Assembly (NCBI RefSeq): GCF_000270305.1
Contig: NC_015737.1
Span: 1,550,501-1,614,500, forward strand
DNA length: 64,000 nt
Source of the DNA: Clostridium sp. SY8519
Lineage (GTDB): Bacteria; Bacillota; Clostridia; Lachnospirales; Lachnospiraceae
Direction of reading: 5' to 3'
Numbering within the stretch: position 1 is the first letter of the stretch; each line of letters begins with the position of its first letter. The position numbers and the translations under genes are program-made. The notes below the pieces were generated by a model. It saw only the letters and a list, made by a program, of their open reading frames with translations, made no database searches and was not told the DNA's origin. Below are positions 26,975-35,208 of this stretch, piece by piece.

Positions 26975-27817
26975 ATGCAGACAGTGAACAGAGAACAGGT
27001 GGGGGATGAATTATTTGAAAAATATCAGGTACTGCGTGGATACCTGAAAGACATGGGAAGCGCGGCAGTGGCCTTTTCCTCCGGGGTGGATTCCACCTTC
27101 CTGCTGCGGACCGCCCGGGATGTGCTGGGGGACCGGACAGTGGCAGTGACTGCGGAGTCCTGTTCTTTTCCGGAACGGGAGCTGAAAGAGGCGCAGCAGT
27201 ACTGCGCTGCGGAGGGCATCCGACACATGATCTGCCATTCGGAGGAACTGGAGATCGAGGGTTTCTGCGAGAATCCGGTAAACCGCTGCTATCTGTGCAA
27301 GAAGGAACTGTTTGAAAAAATGAAGGAGATTGCCGTTTCCCAGGGAATGGCGGAAGTGGTGGAAGGATCCAACATGGATGATAACGGGGATTACCGGCCG
27401 GGTCTGCAGGCAGTGGAGGAGCTGGGCATTCGCAGCCCGCTGCGGTACGCAAAGCTGAACAAGGAAGAGATACGGATTCTTTCCCGGGAACTGGGGCTGC
27501 CGACCTGGAAGAAACAGTCCTTTGCCTGCCTGTCGTCCCGGTTTGTATACGGGGAAAAGATTACCGAGGAAAAACTGAAAATGGTGGACCGTGCGGAACA
27601 GCTGCTGCTGGACATGGATTTCCACCAGGTGCGTGTGCGGATCCACGGGACCATTGCCCGGATCGAAGTAAAGCCGGAGGAACTGGAGCGGCTGGTTCAG
27701 CCAGCCATCCGGAAGCAGATCGCGGAACAGCTGCATGCATACGGCTTTTCGTATGTAACCATGGATCTGGAAGGCTACCGGACCGGCAGTATGAATGAAA
27801 CCTTAAGCCTCTCCTGA
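26975..27817 (+). CDS. larE: LarE-type sulfur transferase for the nickel-pincer cofactor
   Basis: A 280-residue PP-loop ATPase: SSGVDS at 35-40 binds ATP. LarE adenylates the pyridinium carboxylates and adds sulfur. It carries Cys105, Cys108 (NRCYLCKK) and Cys185 (FACLSSR). A three-cysteine arrangement of this sort has been described for LarE proteins that hold a [4Fe-4S] cluster, such as that of Thermotoga, unlike the single sacrificial Cys of the Lactobacillus protein; which type this one is remains inference. AAGGGAG precedes the ATG. It closes the larB operon, before strong terminators. Confidence 0.92.
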   Translation: MQTVNREQVGDELFEKYQVLRGYLKDMGSAAVAFSSGVDSTFLLRTARDVLGDRTVAVTAESCSFPERELKEAQQYCAAEGIRHMICHSEELEIEGFCENPVNRCYLCKKELFEKMKEIAVSQGMAEVVEGSNMDDNGDYRPGLQAVEELGIRSPLRYAKLNKEEIRILSRELGLPTWKKQSFACLSSRFVYGEKITEEKLKMVDRAEQLLLDMDFHQVRVRIHGTIARIEVKPEELERLVQPAIRKQIAEQLHAYGFSYVTMDLEGYRTGSMNETLSLS

Positions 27818-27828
27818 TTTCGTATGTG

Positions 27829-27893
27829 GACAGGCCCTCTGACGCCGACTGTGTCTGAAAAACACAGTCGGTGTCAGAGGGCCTGCTTTTTTC
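27829..27893 (+). terminator. Terminator after larE
   Basis: CAGGCCCTCTGAC with the inner CGACTGTGT pairs with ACACAGTCG and GTCAGAGGGCCTG, a long stem followed by CTTTTTT. Confidence 0.88.
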
Positions 27894-27920
27894 GGCAATT
27901 CAGAAAAGAAAATTACCGGA

Positions 27921-27960
27921 CAGAGAAAGGGGACTGCCAATCCGGCAGCCCCTTCTCTGT
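27921..27960 (-). terminator. Hairpin downstream of the 4-hydroxybutyryl-CoA dehydratase gene
   Basis: ACAGAGAAAGGGGACTGCC and GGCAGCCCCTTCTCTGT form a stem with a five-base loop. Read on the minus strand it is followed by a weakly T-rich tract, so it probably ends the dehydratase transcript. Confidence 0.6.
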
Positions 27961-28027
27961 CCTCCTGCCAGTGATCAAAATGGTAAAAATTTCAAAGGGT
28001 TAGACTCATAGAGGGTAGAAGTATCAT

Positions 28028-29491
28028 TTATTTATTTTCAGATTCATCGATCTGTGCAATGGATCTGGCAAGAGCTTTTTTCATGGCAAGATTGCCCTGG
28101 CGGGCGATCATGATGCGCTGTGCCTGGGGAGAACCGGCGCCGTGCATGGATTCGGTGCGGTAGCCTACCGCTGCGGTGCCCAGCGTCAGGTTTTCAATCA
28201 GGCGGAGAATGCGCATCCGGTTCTTTGTGGATACATTGCTGACGCCTTTGAAGTATTTGTCAATGACCGGACCCAGCTTCGGATCGTCTAGATCTTTTTC
28301 CGAAGGAGCGGTTACCATCAGTCCGCCGGCAATATCTTCGGCCAGACGAGCGATTTCATAAGGGAAACGGGTGACATTCTGTTTGCACACATTGGCCAGC
28401 AGCAGATTGATCATGTAGTTGCCGGAAGGTGTGGCAGAGCCCTCTGCGGAACATGCGATGCCGCAGCAGAACAGGGTTTCGTTTAAATGGGTCATTTCGA
28501 TCAGTTTATCCTTGATGTGGGAAGCGCGCTGTACGCCGTTGTATTCGGCGGCAACTGCAGCCGCGCCGATCAGCACATCACCTACGCCGACTTTGCAGCC
28601 GCCATAGGACTGACGGTGATAACCGGCGAACCGTTCTACCAGGACGCCGGCGAATTCGTATTCGCCGTTCAGGAAGATACGGTCATTGGGCACAAATACA
28701 TCGTCAAAGACCACCAGCGCCTCTACGCCGCCGAACTCCTTGTTGCCCACATCAATGGTGTCGCCTTCTGCTTTTCTGGTGTCGCAGGACTGCCGGCCGA
28801 TGATCATATAGATGCCTTCCGTATCGGACGGAACAGCAAAGGATACCGCGTAGTCTGTGTCGTCTTCGCCCATGGCGATGGTGGGCATTACCAGGACTTC
28901 ATGAGAATTCACGATACCGGTCTGATGGGCTTTCGCGCCCCGTACCACGATGCCGTCCGGTCTGCGTTCCACGACGCGCAGGTAAAGATCCGGATCTTCC
29001 TGGGCATGGGGCGCTTTGGAACGGTCTCCCTTGGGATCGGTCATGGCGCCGTCCACCGTCAGGTCTTTTTCCTGGCAGAACTTCAGATAGTTCAGGAAGT
29101 TCTGATGATAGGATGTGCCGTGGGCCTGATCGCAGTCATAGGATGTGCTGAACACGGCATTGAATGCGTCCATGCCGACACAGCGCTGGAAGCAGGCAGC
29201 TGTTTTCTGCCCGAGCAGACGCTGCATTTTTACCTTATTGCGAAGATCTTCCGTGCTTTGATGGATATGGGTGAAACGGTTGACCTTTTCACCGGTATAG
29301 GGTGAGGTAACGGTCATTAGGTTTTCATATTCCGGGATCTGCGCCAGATCGTAGGTCATTTTGACGGAATTCAGAGAAGGCCGCAGAATGGGATCTTCTG
29401 TGGGATTTTCAATTTTTTTGCCGAACATATAGATCTGCATGTTCATTTTGCGGATACTTTCCACATATTGTTCACCTGTCATCAGTGCCAT
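28028..29491 (-). CDS. abfD: 4-hydroxybutyryl-CoA dehydratase / vinylacetyl-CoA delta-isomerase
   Basis: A 487-residue member of the HpaB/AbfD flavoprotein family. The [4Fe-4S] ligands are all visible: Cys100 and Cys104 (ACFQRC), and a His seven residues before a Cys in YHRQSYGGC, as in the Clostridium enzyme (Cys99, Cys103, His292, Cys299). It dehydrates 4-hydroxybutyryl-CoA to crotonyl-CoA by a radical route and is oxygen-sensitive. The ATG at 29491 follows AAAGGAA; the reading frame is open further upstream over its own promoter. It is single-gene, divergent from the LuxE-LuxC operon, and behind a sigma-54 promoter. Its product can enter the 3-hydroxyacyl-CoA dehydrogenase/thiolase route. 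Confidence 0.93.
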   Translation of the reverse strand: MALMTGEQYVESIRKMNMQIYMFGKKIENPTEDPILRPSLNSVKMTYDLAQIPEYENLMTVTSPYTGEKVNRFTHIHQSTEDLRNKVKMQRLLGQKTAACFQRCVGMDAFNAVFSTSYDCDQAHGTSYHQNFLNYLKFCQEKDLTVDGAMTDPKGDRSKAPHAQEDPDLYLRVVERRPDGIVVRGAKAHQTGIVNSHEVLVMPTIAMGEDDTDYAVSFAVPSDTEGIYMIIGRQSCDTRKAEGDTIDVGNKEFGGVEALVVFDDVFVPNDRIFLNGEYEFAGVLVERFAGYHRQSYGGCKVGVGDVLIGAAAVAAEYNGVQRASHIKDKLIEMTHLNETLFCCGIACSAEGSATPSGNYMINLLLANVCKQNVTRFPYEIARLAEDIAGGLMVTAPSEKDLDDPKLGPVIDKYFKGVSNVSTKNRMRILRLIENLTLGTAAVGYRTESMHGAGSPQAQRIMIARQGNLAMKKALARSIAQIDESENK

Positions 29492-29543
29492 AATTCTTAT
29501 GTTCCTTTCTGCTAATCGTTTGTTTATTTGACAATAAAAACTA

Positions 29544-29560
29544 TGCAAACTTCATGCCAG
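29544..29560 (-). promoter_or_regulatory. Sigma-54 promoter of the 4-hydroxybutyryl-CoA dehydratase gene
   Basis: On the minus strand CTGGCATGAAGTTTGCA matches the -24/-12 consensus, about 53 bases upstream of the ATG at 29491. Confidence 0.85.
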
Positions 29561-29631
29561 AAGACAAAGGGCGCCGGCAGCGGATTTTTTCCCGGATTTT
29601 CCGGAAATTTGGCGGCCGGCGCTGAAAAACT

Positions 29632-29647
29632 GTTTCCGGTCTGCAAC
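29632..29647. promoter_or_regulatory. Putative activator palindrome between divergent sigma-54 promoters
   Basis: GTTTC-CGGTCT-GCAAC has the same arms and spacer as the site at 25484-25499. It lies about 75 bases behind the minus-strand -24/-12 element and 170 bases before the plus-strand one, so one bound activator could serve both. No gene is supported in 29492-29877. Confidence 0.6.
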
Positions 29648-29816
29648 AGAAGGGCGGAACGTATGCTTCCGTTTTGCCACAGAAGGCGGTGCTGCTGCCT
29701 CCGTGGGATGGCTGCTTGGGCGCTTTGCCTGCCGAAGCGCCGGGAAGCGGGCGGAAAATCAGGCGAAAAGCCGGAAAAAACCGCCAGATTTTTTGCCGGA
29801 CAGCAGAATGCGAAAA

Positions 29817-29832
29817 TGGAACAGGAATTGCA
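29817..29832 (+). promoter_or_regulatory. Probable sigma-54 promoter of the Nfu/LuxE-LuxC operon
   Basis: TGGAACAGGAATTGCA keeps the invariant GG and GC and the spacing, with one departure from TGGCAC. It lies 46 bases before the GTG start at 29878. Confidence 0.65.
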
Positions 29833-29877
29833 TATATAACTTAAAGAAGAGCATGCAGAAACAGAAAGGAAAGAACA

Positions 29878-30159
29878 GTGATTCAGAAAATAGAAGCGGT
29901 AATCGATGAAAAAGTACGCCCGGCACTGCTGGCCCACGAGGGAGATGTGCAGGTTCTGTCCTGTCGGGACGGAATCTGCAGAATCCGTCTGACCGGCAAA
30001 TGTGCCGGCTGCCCGTCTGCGCGCATCACGACAGAAGAACTGATTGCGGAGGAAATCCGGAACGCGCTGCCGGAGGTGAAAGATGTGGTACTGGTGCAGG
30101 CAGTCAGCGAGGAACTGCAGGATCTGGCGAGGAGAATACTGAACCATGAGCAGATATAA
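29878..30159 (+). CDS. NifU C-terminal-like (Nfu) Fe-S scaffold protein
   Basis: A 93-residue protein equal to the NifU C-terminal domain alone. KCAGCPSA carries the CxxC that holds a [4Fe-4S] cluster between two subunits. The start is GTG at 29878, with AAAGGAAAG upstream. It is the first gene of the operon and overlaps the next gene by 14 bases. It could mature the Fe-S enzyme encoded divergently (4-hydroxybutyryl-CoA dehydratase) or a cysteine-rich partner in its own operon (CGGCNP protein). Confidence 0.88.
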   Translation: MIQKIEAVIDEKVRPALLAHEGDVQVLSCRDGICRIRLTGKCAGCPSARITTEELIAEEIRNALPEVKDVVLVQAVSEELQDLARRILNHEQI

Positions 30160-31078
30160 CATCGGGATCCGTTACTGCGGCGGCTGCAATCCCGCCTATG
30201 ACCGATCCCGGCTGGTGGCGCAGCTTTTACAACGGTTTCCGGAGATTGCCATTCAGTATGATCCGGAGCGTTACTGCGCCCTGTGGATTGTGGTAAACGG
30301 ATGCCTTACGGGCTGTGCGGACAGCAGCAGTCTGCCGGGAGATGAGATCTGTGTGATCCGCCAGCCTGCCGATTTGAAGCAGGCGGTGCAAAAGATACAG
30401 GAACTGATTGACCGGGGAAATTCCGGAAAATCGGGAGACAGCAATGCGCAGCCGGCAGGAGGCACTGATTCGCGGCAGCCGGGAGACAGCAATGCGCAGC
30501 CGGCAGGAGGCACTGGTCCGCGGCAGCCGGGAGACAGCAATGCGCAGCCGGCGGGAGGCGGTGATCCGCGGCAGCCGGAGGACAGCGAGGCGCAGCAACG
30601 GATGCGGACGAGAATCGCAGTGGGCGCCTGGGTATCTCTGACCCATACCTTTACAGAGGAAGAGGTCTGCCGGTTTGCGGAACTGACACAGGATGCCAGC
30701 CGCATGCACCTGGACCGCGGGTTTGCCAGAACCACACTGTATCACAGACCAGTGGTCCACGGCGTATTTGTCAGCAGTCTCCTGTCCGGGGTAATGGGAA
30801 CAGAACTGCCGGGAGAAGGCACCGTGCTGCTGGAGGAATCCGTGCGTTATCTGGCGCCGGTGTATCCCGGGGAGACGGTCTGCGCGGAAATCCGGGTGAC
30901 TGGGATTCAGGAATATCCGAATCATTACTGCTGCCTGCTGCAGGGCGTATGCACCAAAGAAGATCATACAAGGGCGGTGGAGGCTGAGTACCGGCAGCTG
31001 CTGCTGAAACGGCTGTTTCCGCCGGAAACGGTGCAGGTGGAACAGGCGCCGATGGAACAGAAGGAGGAAAAATCATGA
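30146..31078 (+). CDS. CGGCNP-motif domain fused to a MaoC-like hydratase
   Basis: A 310-residue fusion. The first 90 residues form a small domain with YCGGCNPAYDR and a later CLTGC; I have no established name for it, though the cysteine pattern suggests metal or Fe-S binding. A low-complexity linker of three exact-length 16-residue repeats (GDSNAQPAGGTxxRQP) follows at about 97-144. The last 150 residues are a MaoC/R-hydratase hot-dog domain with the catalytic Asp and His in TQDASRMHLDRGFA and later PVVHGVFVSSLLSG. It may hydrate or dehydrate a carrier-bound or CoA acyl group for the LuxE-LuxC enzyme. It overlaps both neighbours. Confidence 0.75.
   Translation: MSRYNIGIRYCGGCNPAYDRSRLVAQLLQRFPEIAIQYDPERYCALWIVVNGCLTGCADSSSLPGDEICVIRQPADLKQAVQKIQELIDRGNSGKSGDSNAQPAGGTDSRQPGDSNAQPAGGTGPRQPGDSNAQPAGGGDPRQPEDSEAQQRMRTRIAVGAWVSLTHTFTEEEVCRFAELTQDASRMHLDRGFARTTLYHRPVVHGVFVSSLLSGVMGTELPGEGTVLLEESVRYLAPVYPGETVCAEIRVTGIQEYPNHYCCLLQGVCTKEDHTRAVEAEYRQLLLKRLFPPETVQVEQAPMEQKEEKS
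30434..30595 (+). repeat. 48-base coding tandem repeat (3 copies plus a partial)
   Basis: Copies at 30434-30481, 30482-30529 and 30530-30577 begin GGAGACAGCAATGCGCAGCC and encode GDSNAQPAGG plus a variable six-residue end; a shorter degraded copy (EDSEAQ) follows. They form the linker of the MaoC fusion. The high identity suggests recent expansion and possible length variation between strains. Confidence 0.85.
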
Positions 31079-31323
31079 CAAATCTTGAAAAATACAATCG
31101 CGCGTTTACCACGATTCTCGGCGTTGCGGAAGAGGACCTTCCGGGCCTGAAATACCGGGGAATTCAGAAGTGGGACTCCATTGCCCACATGGATCTGATG
31201 AATGAAATGGAAGAACTGTTTCTGGTGCATCTGTCCACTCTGGATGTACTGAATTTTTCATCTTACGAAAAAGGGATGGATATCCTGGAAGCCTATGGCT
31301 GCCCGATCCGGGAGAAGGCATGA
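31075..31323 (+). CDS. Acyl carrier protein-like protein
   Basis: An 82-residue acidic protein with KWDSIAHMDLMNEMEELF; Ser35 of the DSI motif is the expected phosphopantetheine site. Its start overlaps the MaoC fusion stop (ATGA) and its stop overlaps the LuxE-LuxC start (ATGA), so all three are translationally coupled. It is not the housekeeping AcpP by context: no fatty acid synthesis genes are near. It likely carries the acyl group passed between the AMP-forming ligase and the reductase. Confidence 0.85.
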   Translation: MTNLEKYNRAFTTILGVAEEDLPGLKYRGIQKWDSIAHMDLMNEMEELFLVHLSTLDVLNFSSYEKGMDILEAYGCPIREKA

Positions 31324-33584
31324 CAGCCGGAGGAAAAAAACGGCCGGAAGCAGAAGGGGAGTGTCCGGCCGGCGGATTTGAGGAAAAGCTGAAAGCTTTA
31401 AACCGGTACCACCGGCTCCACTGCCCGCCTTATGAGCGGCTGTGCCGGGGACTGGGGGAAGAAATGCCGGCGCTGCCGGCAGCGGTATTTAAATCAGTGG
31501 ATCTGTACAGCACAGAACAGGAAAATCTGATCGGACAGCTTTCTTCATCCGGGAGTTCTGGACAGAAAAGATCCAGGATCTGGCTGGATGCGGAAACCGC
31601 CAGGGCGCAGCAGATGGCGCTGTATCAGATTGTATCCGGTGTGCTGGGAACGGAGCGGGTTCCCATGCTGATTGTGGATTCCCCGGAGCTGCTGAAGCAC
31701 AGCGCTTCCTTTTCCGCGCGGGAAGCGGGAATTCTCGGATTTTCACTTATGGCTTCGAAGCGGATTTACGCGCTGCATGCAGATCATACGTTAAACTGGG
31801 AAAATATCCGAAACTATGAACGGTTGGTCAAAGGAAAAAAAGGGCTGATCTTCGGCTTTACCTTCCTTTTGTGGAAGTATTTCTGTCAGCCCCTGTTGGA
31901 GGCAGACCATAAGCCGGATCTGTCAGACTGTCTTGTGATCCACGGGGGCGGCTGGAAGAAAATGCAGGATCGCGCCGTATCGCCGGAAGCGTTCCGGGAT
32001 GGAATCCGAAAGGCCTGCGGCTGCGCAGAAATCTATGATTATTATGGCATGGCGGAGCAGACCGGGAGTATTTTTCTGGCGTGTGGACAGGGGCATCTGC
32101 ATGAAAACCCCTACGGGCGGATCCGGATCGTGGATCCGATGACCGGCAGAGAATGTCCGGCGGGTACGCCGGGTGTCATTGTCAGTCAGTCTCTTCTGCC
32201 CGGTTCCTATCCGGGACACAATATTCTGACGGAGGATCTGGGGGTTGTGCTGGGGGAGGATGACTGTCCCTGCGGGAAAGCGGGCAGGTATTTTCGGGTG
32301 CTTGGCAGGATGAAACAGGCGGAAATCCGCGGATGCAGTGATACTTTCGCAGAATCAGAAGACGGTAGTCAGAAGGATGGCAGCGCAGGACAGCAGAAGG
32401 ACGGGATCACTGTGCTGGCAGGAACCTTTCCTCCGCTGCGGAAGATCCGGAGAGTCGGCGACCAAAAGACGGCCGCGTTTTTCGGAACCCTGTCGGACCG
32501 GATTCTGTCAGACCCGGCATGCAGGAAGCAGCCGGATGTATATGCCTTCGGGTTCTGGTGCAGACCCGGCCATGTGCAGGGACTGCTGAGGTCTGGGGAC
32601 GGATCTCGGCAGGGGAAAGGCACCATTTTGCACATCGCGCCGTCCAATATGCCGGTGATGTTCGGCTATTCCTGGGCAGCCGCGCTGCTGGCAGGAAACG
32701 GGAACATCGTCCGTATCCCGTCCAAAACACATCCGGAGACAGAACTTTTGTGCCGGAAAGTCAAAGAAGTGTTTGAACTTCCGGAATTCCGGGAATTTCA
32801 CCAGTCCAACGCCTTGATTCGTTTTGACAGAAATGACCGGATCCTGGAAGGGCTGACGGACCTGTGCCAGGGGCGGATGCTTTGGGGCAGCACAGCAGTG
32901 ACCGAACATCTGAGCCGGATCCGCGGCACAGGTTCGGGGTATCCGGCAGATCTGCTTTTTCCCGGAAAATATTCCATCAGTCTGCTGGACGCGGAGCGTA
33001 TGAACAGACTGTCCCGAGAGGCGCTGGAACAGTATGCCATCCGCTTTTGCGGGGATACATACCCGGCGGATCAGAATGCCTGCTCCAGTCCGAAACTTCT
33101 GCTGTGGAAAACCGGAAATCTCAGCGCCGGAGAAACGGACCGGCTGCGTCGGACCTGGTGGAAGCTGGTGTGCCGCTATGCGTCGGATTACCCGATGGAT
33201 GCCGGAAAAATGATGGAGAAATACCGGGAACTCTGCCTGGCTTATCTGCGGGAAACGGGGCTGAAGCCGGTGAAACGGAGAAGCAGGCAGGTGTGGACCG
33301 TGGAAGTTCGGGAGCTTCCGGAGCGTATCAGCCGTCTGGAGGGGAAGCTGGGGCTGTTTTTTGAAGCCCGGATTCAGCGGACGGAGGAACTGTTTCCTTT
33401 CCTGACCGGAGAAATACAGACGGTGACAGTGGCGGAAATCGATGGGGAGACACTCTGGAAGCAGATCCGGGCCGCAGGATGCGCCGGTGTGGACCGTGTG
33501 GTGCCAATGGGGGAGGCACTGCAGTTTTCTCTGTACTGGGACCGGAAGGATCTGCTGCGGCTGCTTTCGGAGCCGGGCAGGTGA
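31320..33584 (+). CDS. LuxE-LuxC fusion: acyl-protein synthetase plus acyl-CoA/acyl-carrier reductase
   Basis: A 754-residue fusion. Residues about 20-335 are a LuxE-type adenylating domain (SSGSSGQKSR-like P-loop, IYDYYGMAEQTGSIFLAC, NILTEDLGVV). A polar linker of about 340-365 follows. Residues about 370-750 are a LuxC-type reductase with HIAPSNMPVMFGYSWAAALL for the nucleotide and the catalytic Cys588 in NACSSPKLLL. In luminous bacteria LuxE and LuxC are separate proteins that reduce fatty acids to aldehydes. Here the fusion lies with an acyl carrier protein, MaoC domain and AMP ligase, pointing to reduction of a carrier-bound acid to an aldehyde. The substrate is not known. Confidence 0.85.
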   Translation: MTAGGKKRPEAEGECPAGGFEEKLKALNRYHRLHCPPYERLCRGLGEEMPALPAAVFKSVDLYSTEQENLIGQLSSSGSSGQKRSRIWLDAETARAQQMALYQIVSGVLGTERVPMLIVDSPELLKHSASFSAREAGILGFSLMASKRIYALHADHTLNWENIRNYERLVKGKKGLIFGFTFLLWKYFCQPLLEADHKPDLSDCLVIHGGGWKKMQDRAVSPEAFRDGIRKACGCAEIYDYYGMAEQTGSIFLACGQGHLHENPYGRIRIVDPMTGRECPAGTPGVIVSQSLLPGSYPGHNILTEDLGVVLGEDDCPCGKAGRYFRVLGRMKQAEIRGCSDTFAESEDGSQKDGSAGQQKDGITVLAGTFPPLRKIRRVGDQKTAAFFGTLSDRILSDPACRKQPDVYAFGFWCRPGHVQGLLRSGDGSRQGKGTILHIAPSNMPVMFGYSWAAALLAGNGNIVRIPSKTHPETELLCRKVKEVFELPEFREFHQSNALIRFDRNDRILEGLTDLCQGRMLWGSTAVTEHLSRIRGTGSGYPADLLFPGKYSISLLDAERMNRLSREALEQYAIRFCGDTYPADQNACSSPKLLLWKTGNLSAGETDRLRRTWWKLVCRYASDYPMDAGKMMEKYRELCLAYLRETGLKPVKRRSRQVWTVEVRELPERISRLEGKLGLFFEARIQRTEELFPFLTGEIQTVTVAEIDGETLWKQIRAAGCAGVDRVVPMGEALQFSLYWDRKDLLRLLSEPGR

Positions 33585-33650
33585 CAGAGCAGGGCTGCGT
33601 GCGGAAATGAATGCCGGCGGACAGGGCATAGAGATGGAGGAGTGGCACAG

Positions 33651-35039
33651 ATGTATTTCTGGGAAAGACACAGAGAATATCAGGACAGGCCGATGCTGAT
33701 CACCGAGCAGGGAGAAACGTTTCGCTACGGGGAAGTCTGGGACTGGCAGGAGCGTTTCCTGAGCGGCCTGCCGGCCCGCAGCCTGATCTTTTTTACAGGG
33801 GGCAGACGGGCGGCGGATCTTGCGATTTATCTCGGACTGCTGCGTATGGGCCATGTACCGCTGATGCTGCCGGAAACGCTGGGACAGGAGCAGAAAAGGC
33901 AGCTGGTGAAAAGGTATCAGCCCAACGGACTGATTGACGGCAGGCAGAAAAACATCCGGATGCTGCATTCCGAAAAGGTAAGGATGCATCCGGACCTGGC
34001 GCTTCTGCTGCTTACTTCCGGCAGTACCGGCAGTCCGAAAGCAGTGCGGCTGTCCTGCCGGAATCTTCAGTCCAACGCGGAATCCATTGCGGAATATCTG
34101 GAAATCACAGCGGCGGACCGGGCAGTGACCATGCTGCCCCTGTCCTATACCTATGGGCTGTCTGTGATTCACAGCCATGTGTACAGGGGCGCCTGCCTCC
34201 TGGTGACGGAACGCAGCATACTGGAGCAGCAGTTCTGGGAATTCCTGCAAACGGCCGGCGCCACGGCCCTGTCCGGCGTGCCCTATACTTACGAACTGTT
34301 CCATCGGTTCCATCTGGAAGATATCCCGGTGCCTTCGCTGCGGACGGTTACGCAGGCCGGCGGACATCTGCCGGAAGAGCTGCAGCGGTATATGGCGGAA
34401 TGGACACGAAAGAGGGGGATTCGGTTCTATGTGATGTACGGACAGACAGAAGCGACGGCCCGGATGGCGTACCTTCCCTGGGAAAAATGTCTGGAGAAGC
34501 CGGGCAGCATCGGAAGAGCCATCCCCGGCGGAACGATGGAACTGGCGGATGAAACGGGGGCTCCGGTTACCGGGGCGGATCAGGAAGGCGAACTGGTCTA
34601 TCACGGTCCCAATGTGTCGATGGGATATGCGGAAAACAGAGAAGACCTGCAGCTGGGGGACTGCCGGCACCAGACTTTGCATACCGGAGATCTGGCCCGT
34701 CGGGACAGGGACGGATATTACTATATTACCGGCCGGCGGGCGCGGTTTGTAAAACTGTTCGGAAAGCGAATCAGCCTGGATCAGGTGGAACAGCTGGTGA
34801 CCGGCCGGTGGCCGGAGGTCAGCTGCGCCTGTGTGGGAGATGATACCGGAATCCTTCTGTGCATGGAACAGAAGGCCGGAAATCCCGCGCCGGAAGCAGT
34901 GCGGAACTTTCTGGAAAAGGAGGGGGGAATTCCGGGCAAGGCAGTGATATTACGGACCCTGGAAGAAATTCCGCGAAGGGAGAACGGGAAAACAGATTAT
35001 CCACAGCTGAAAGCGCTGCAGGCGGAAGCCGGGATGTGA
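33651..35039 (+). CDS. AMP-dependent acyl-CoA/acyl-carrier ligase
   Basis: About 462 residues of the ANL superfamily. The P-loop LLLTSGSTGSPKAV is near residue 120; FYVMYGQTEATARM, LHTGDLARR and the C-terminal catalytic Lys in ENGKTDYPQL are all in place. It activates a carboxylic acid with ATP and transfers it to CoA or, given the adjacent carrier gene, to the phosphopantetheine of that carrier. ATG 33651 follows GGAGGAG at a better distance than the GTG at 33642. It closes the sigma-54 operon that began at 29878. Confidence 0.88.
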   Translation: MYFWERHREYQDRPMLITEQGETFRYGEVWDWQERFLSGLPARSLIFFTGGRRAADLAIYLGLLRMGHVPLMLPETLGQEQKRQLVKRYQPNGLIDGRQKNIRMLHSEKVRMHPDLALLLLTSGSTGSPKAVRLSCRNLQSNAESIAEYLEITAADRAVTMLPLSYTYGLSVIHSHVYRGACLLVTERSILEQQFWEFLQTAGATALSGVPYTYELFHRFHLEDIPVPSLRTVTQAGGHLPEELQRYMAEWTRKRGIRFYVMYGQTEATARMAYLPWEKCLEKPGSIGRAIPGGTMELADETGAPVTGADQEGELVYHGPNVSMGYAENREDLQLGDCRHQTLHTGDLARRDRDGYYYITGRRARFVKLFGKRISLDQVEQLVTGRWPEVSCACVGDDTGILLCMEQKAGNPAPEAVRNFLEKEGGIPGKAVILRTLEEIPRRENGKTDYPQLKALQAEAGM

Positions 35040-35208
35040 CAGATCCGCACAGATTTTTCAGAACCATGACAAAAAAATGAAAACAGCCCCCGGGCAGATG
35101 CCTTGTAATTGTTACAAAAAAGAAACAGGAAAGATACATGTTTTAAACGGTATTTTCACATTCATCACGTACAATACAGGTATCAATCAAAGAGCAGGAG
35201 GCTGTGTT

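Noticed and set aside
29528..29839. A 103-codon frame between the dehydratase and the Nfu gene
   Set aside because: It spans two sigma-54 promoters and the palindrome, lacks a binding site and has no family features.
32508..34682. A 724-codon open frame on the minus strand
   Set aside because: It is antisense to the LuxE-LuxC fusion and the ligase, is rich in Arg, His, Pro and Gln as shadow frames in GC-rich DNA are, and has no start signal or recognisable domain.
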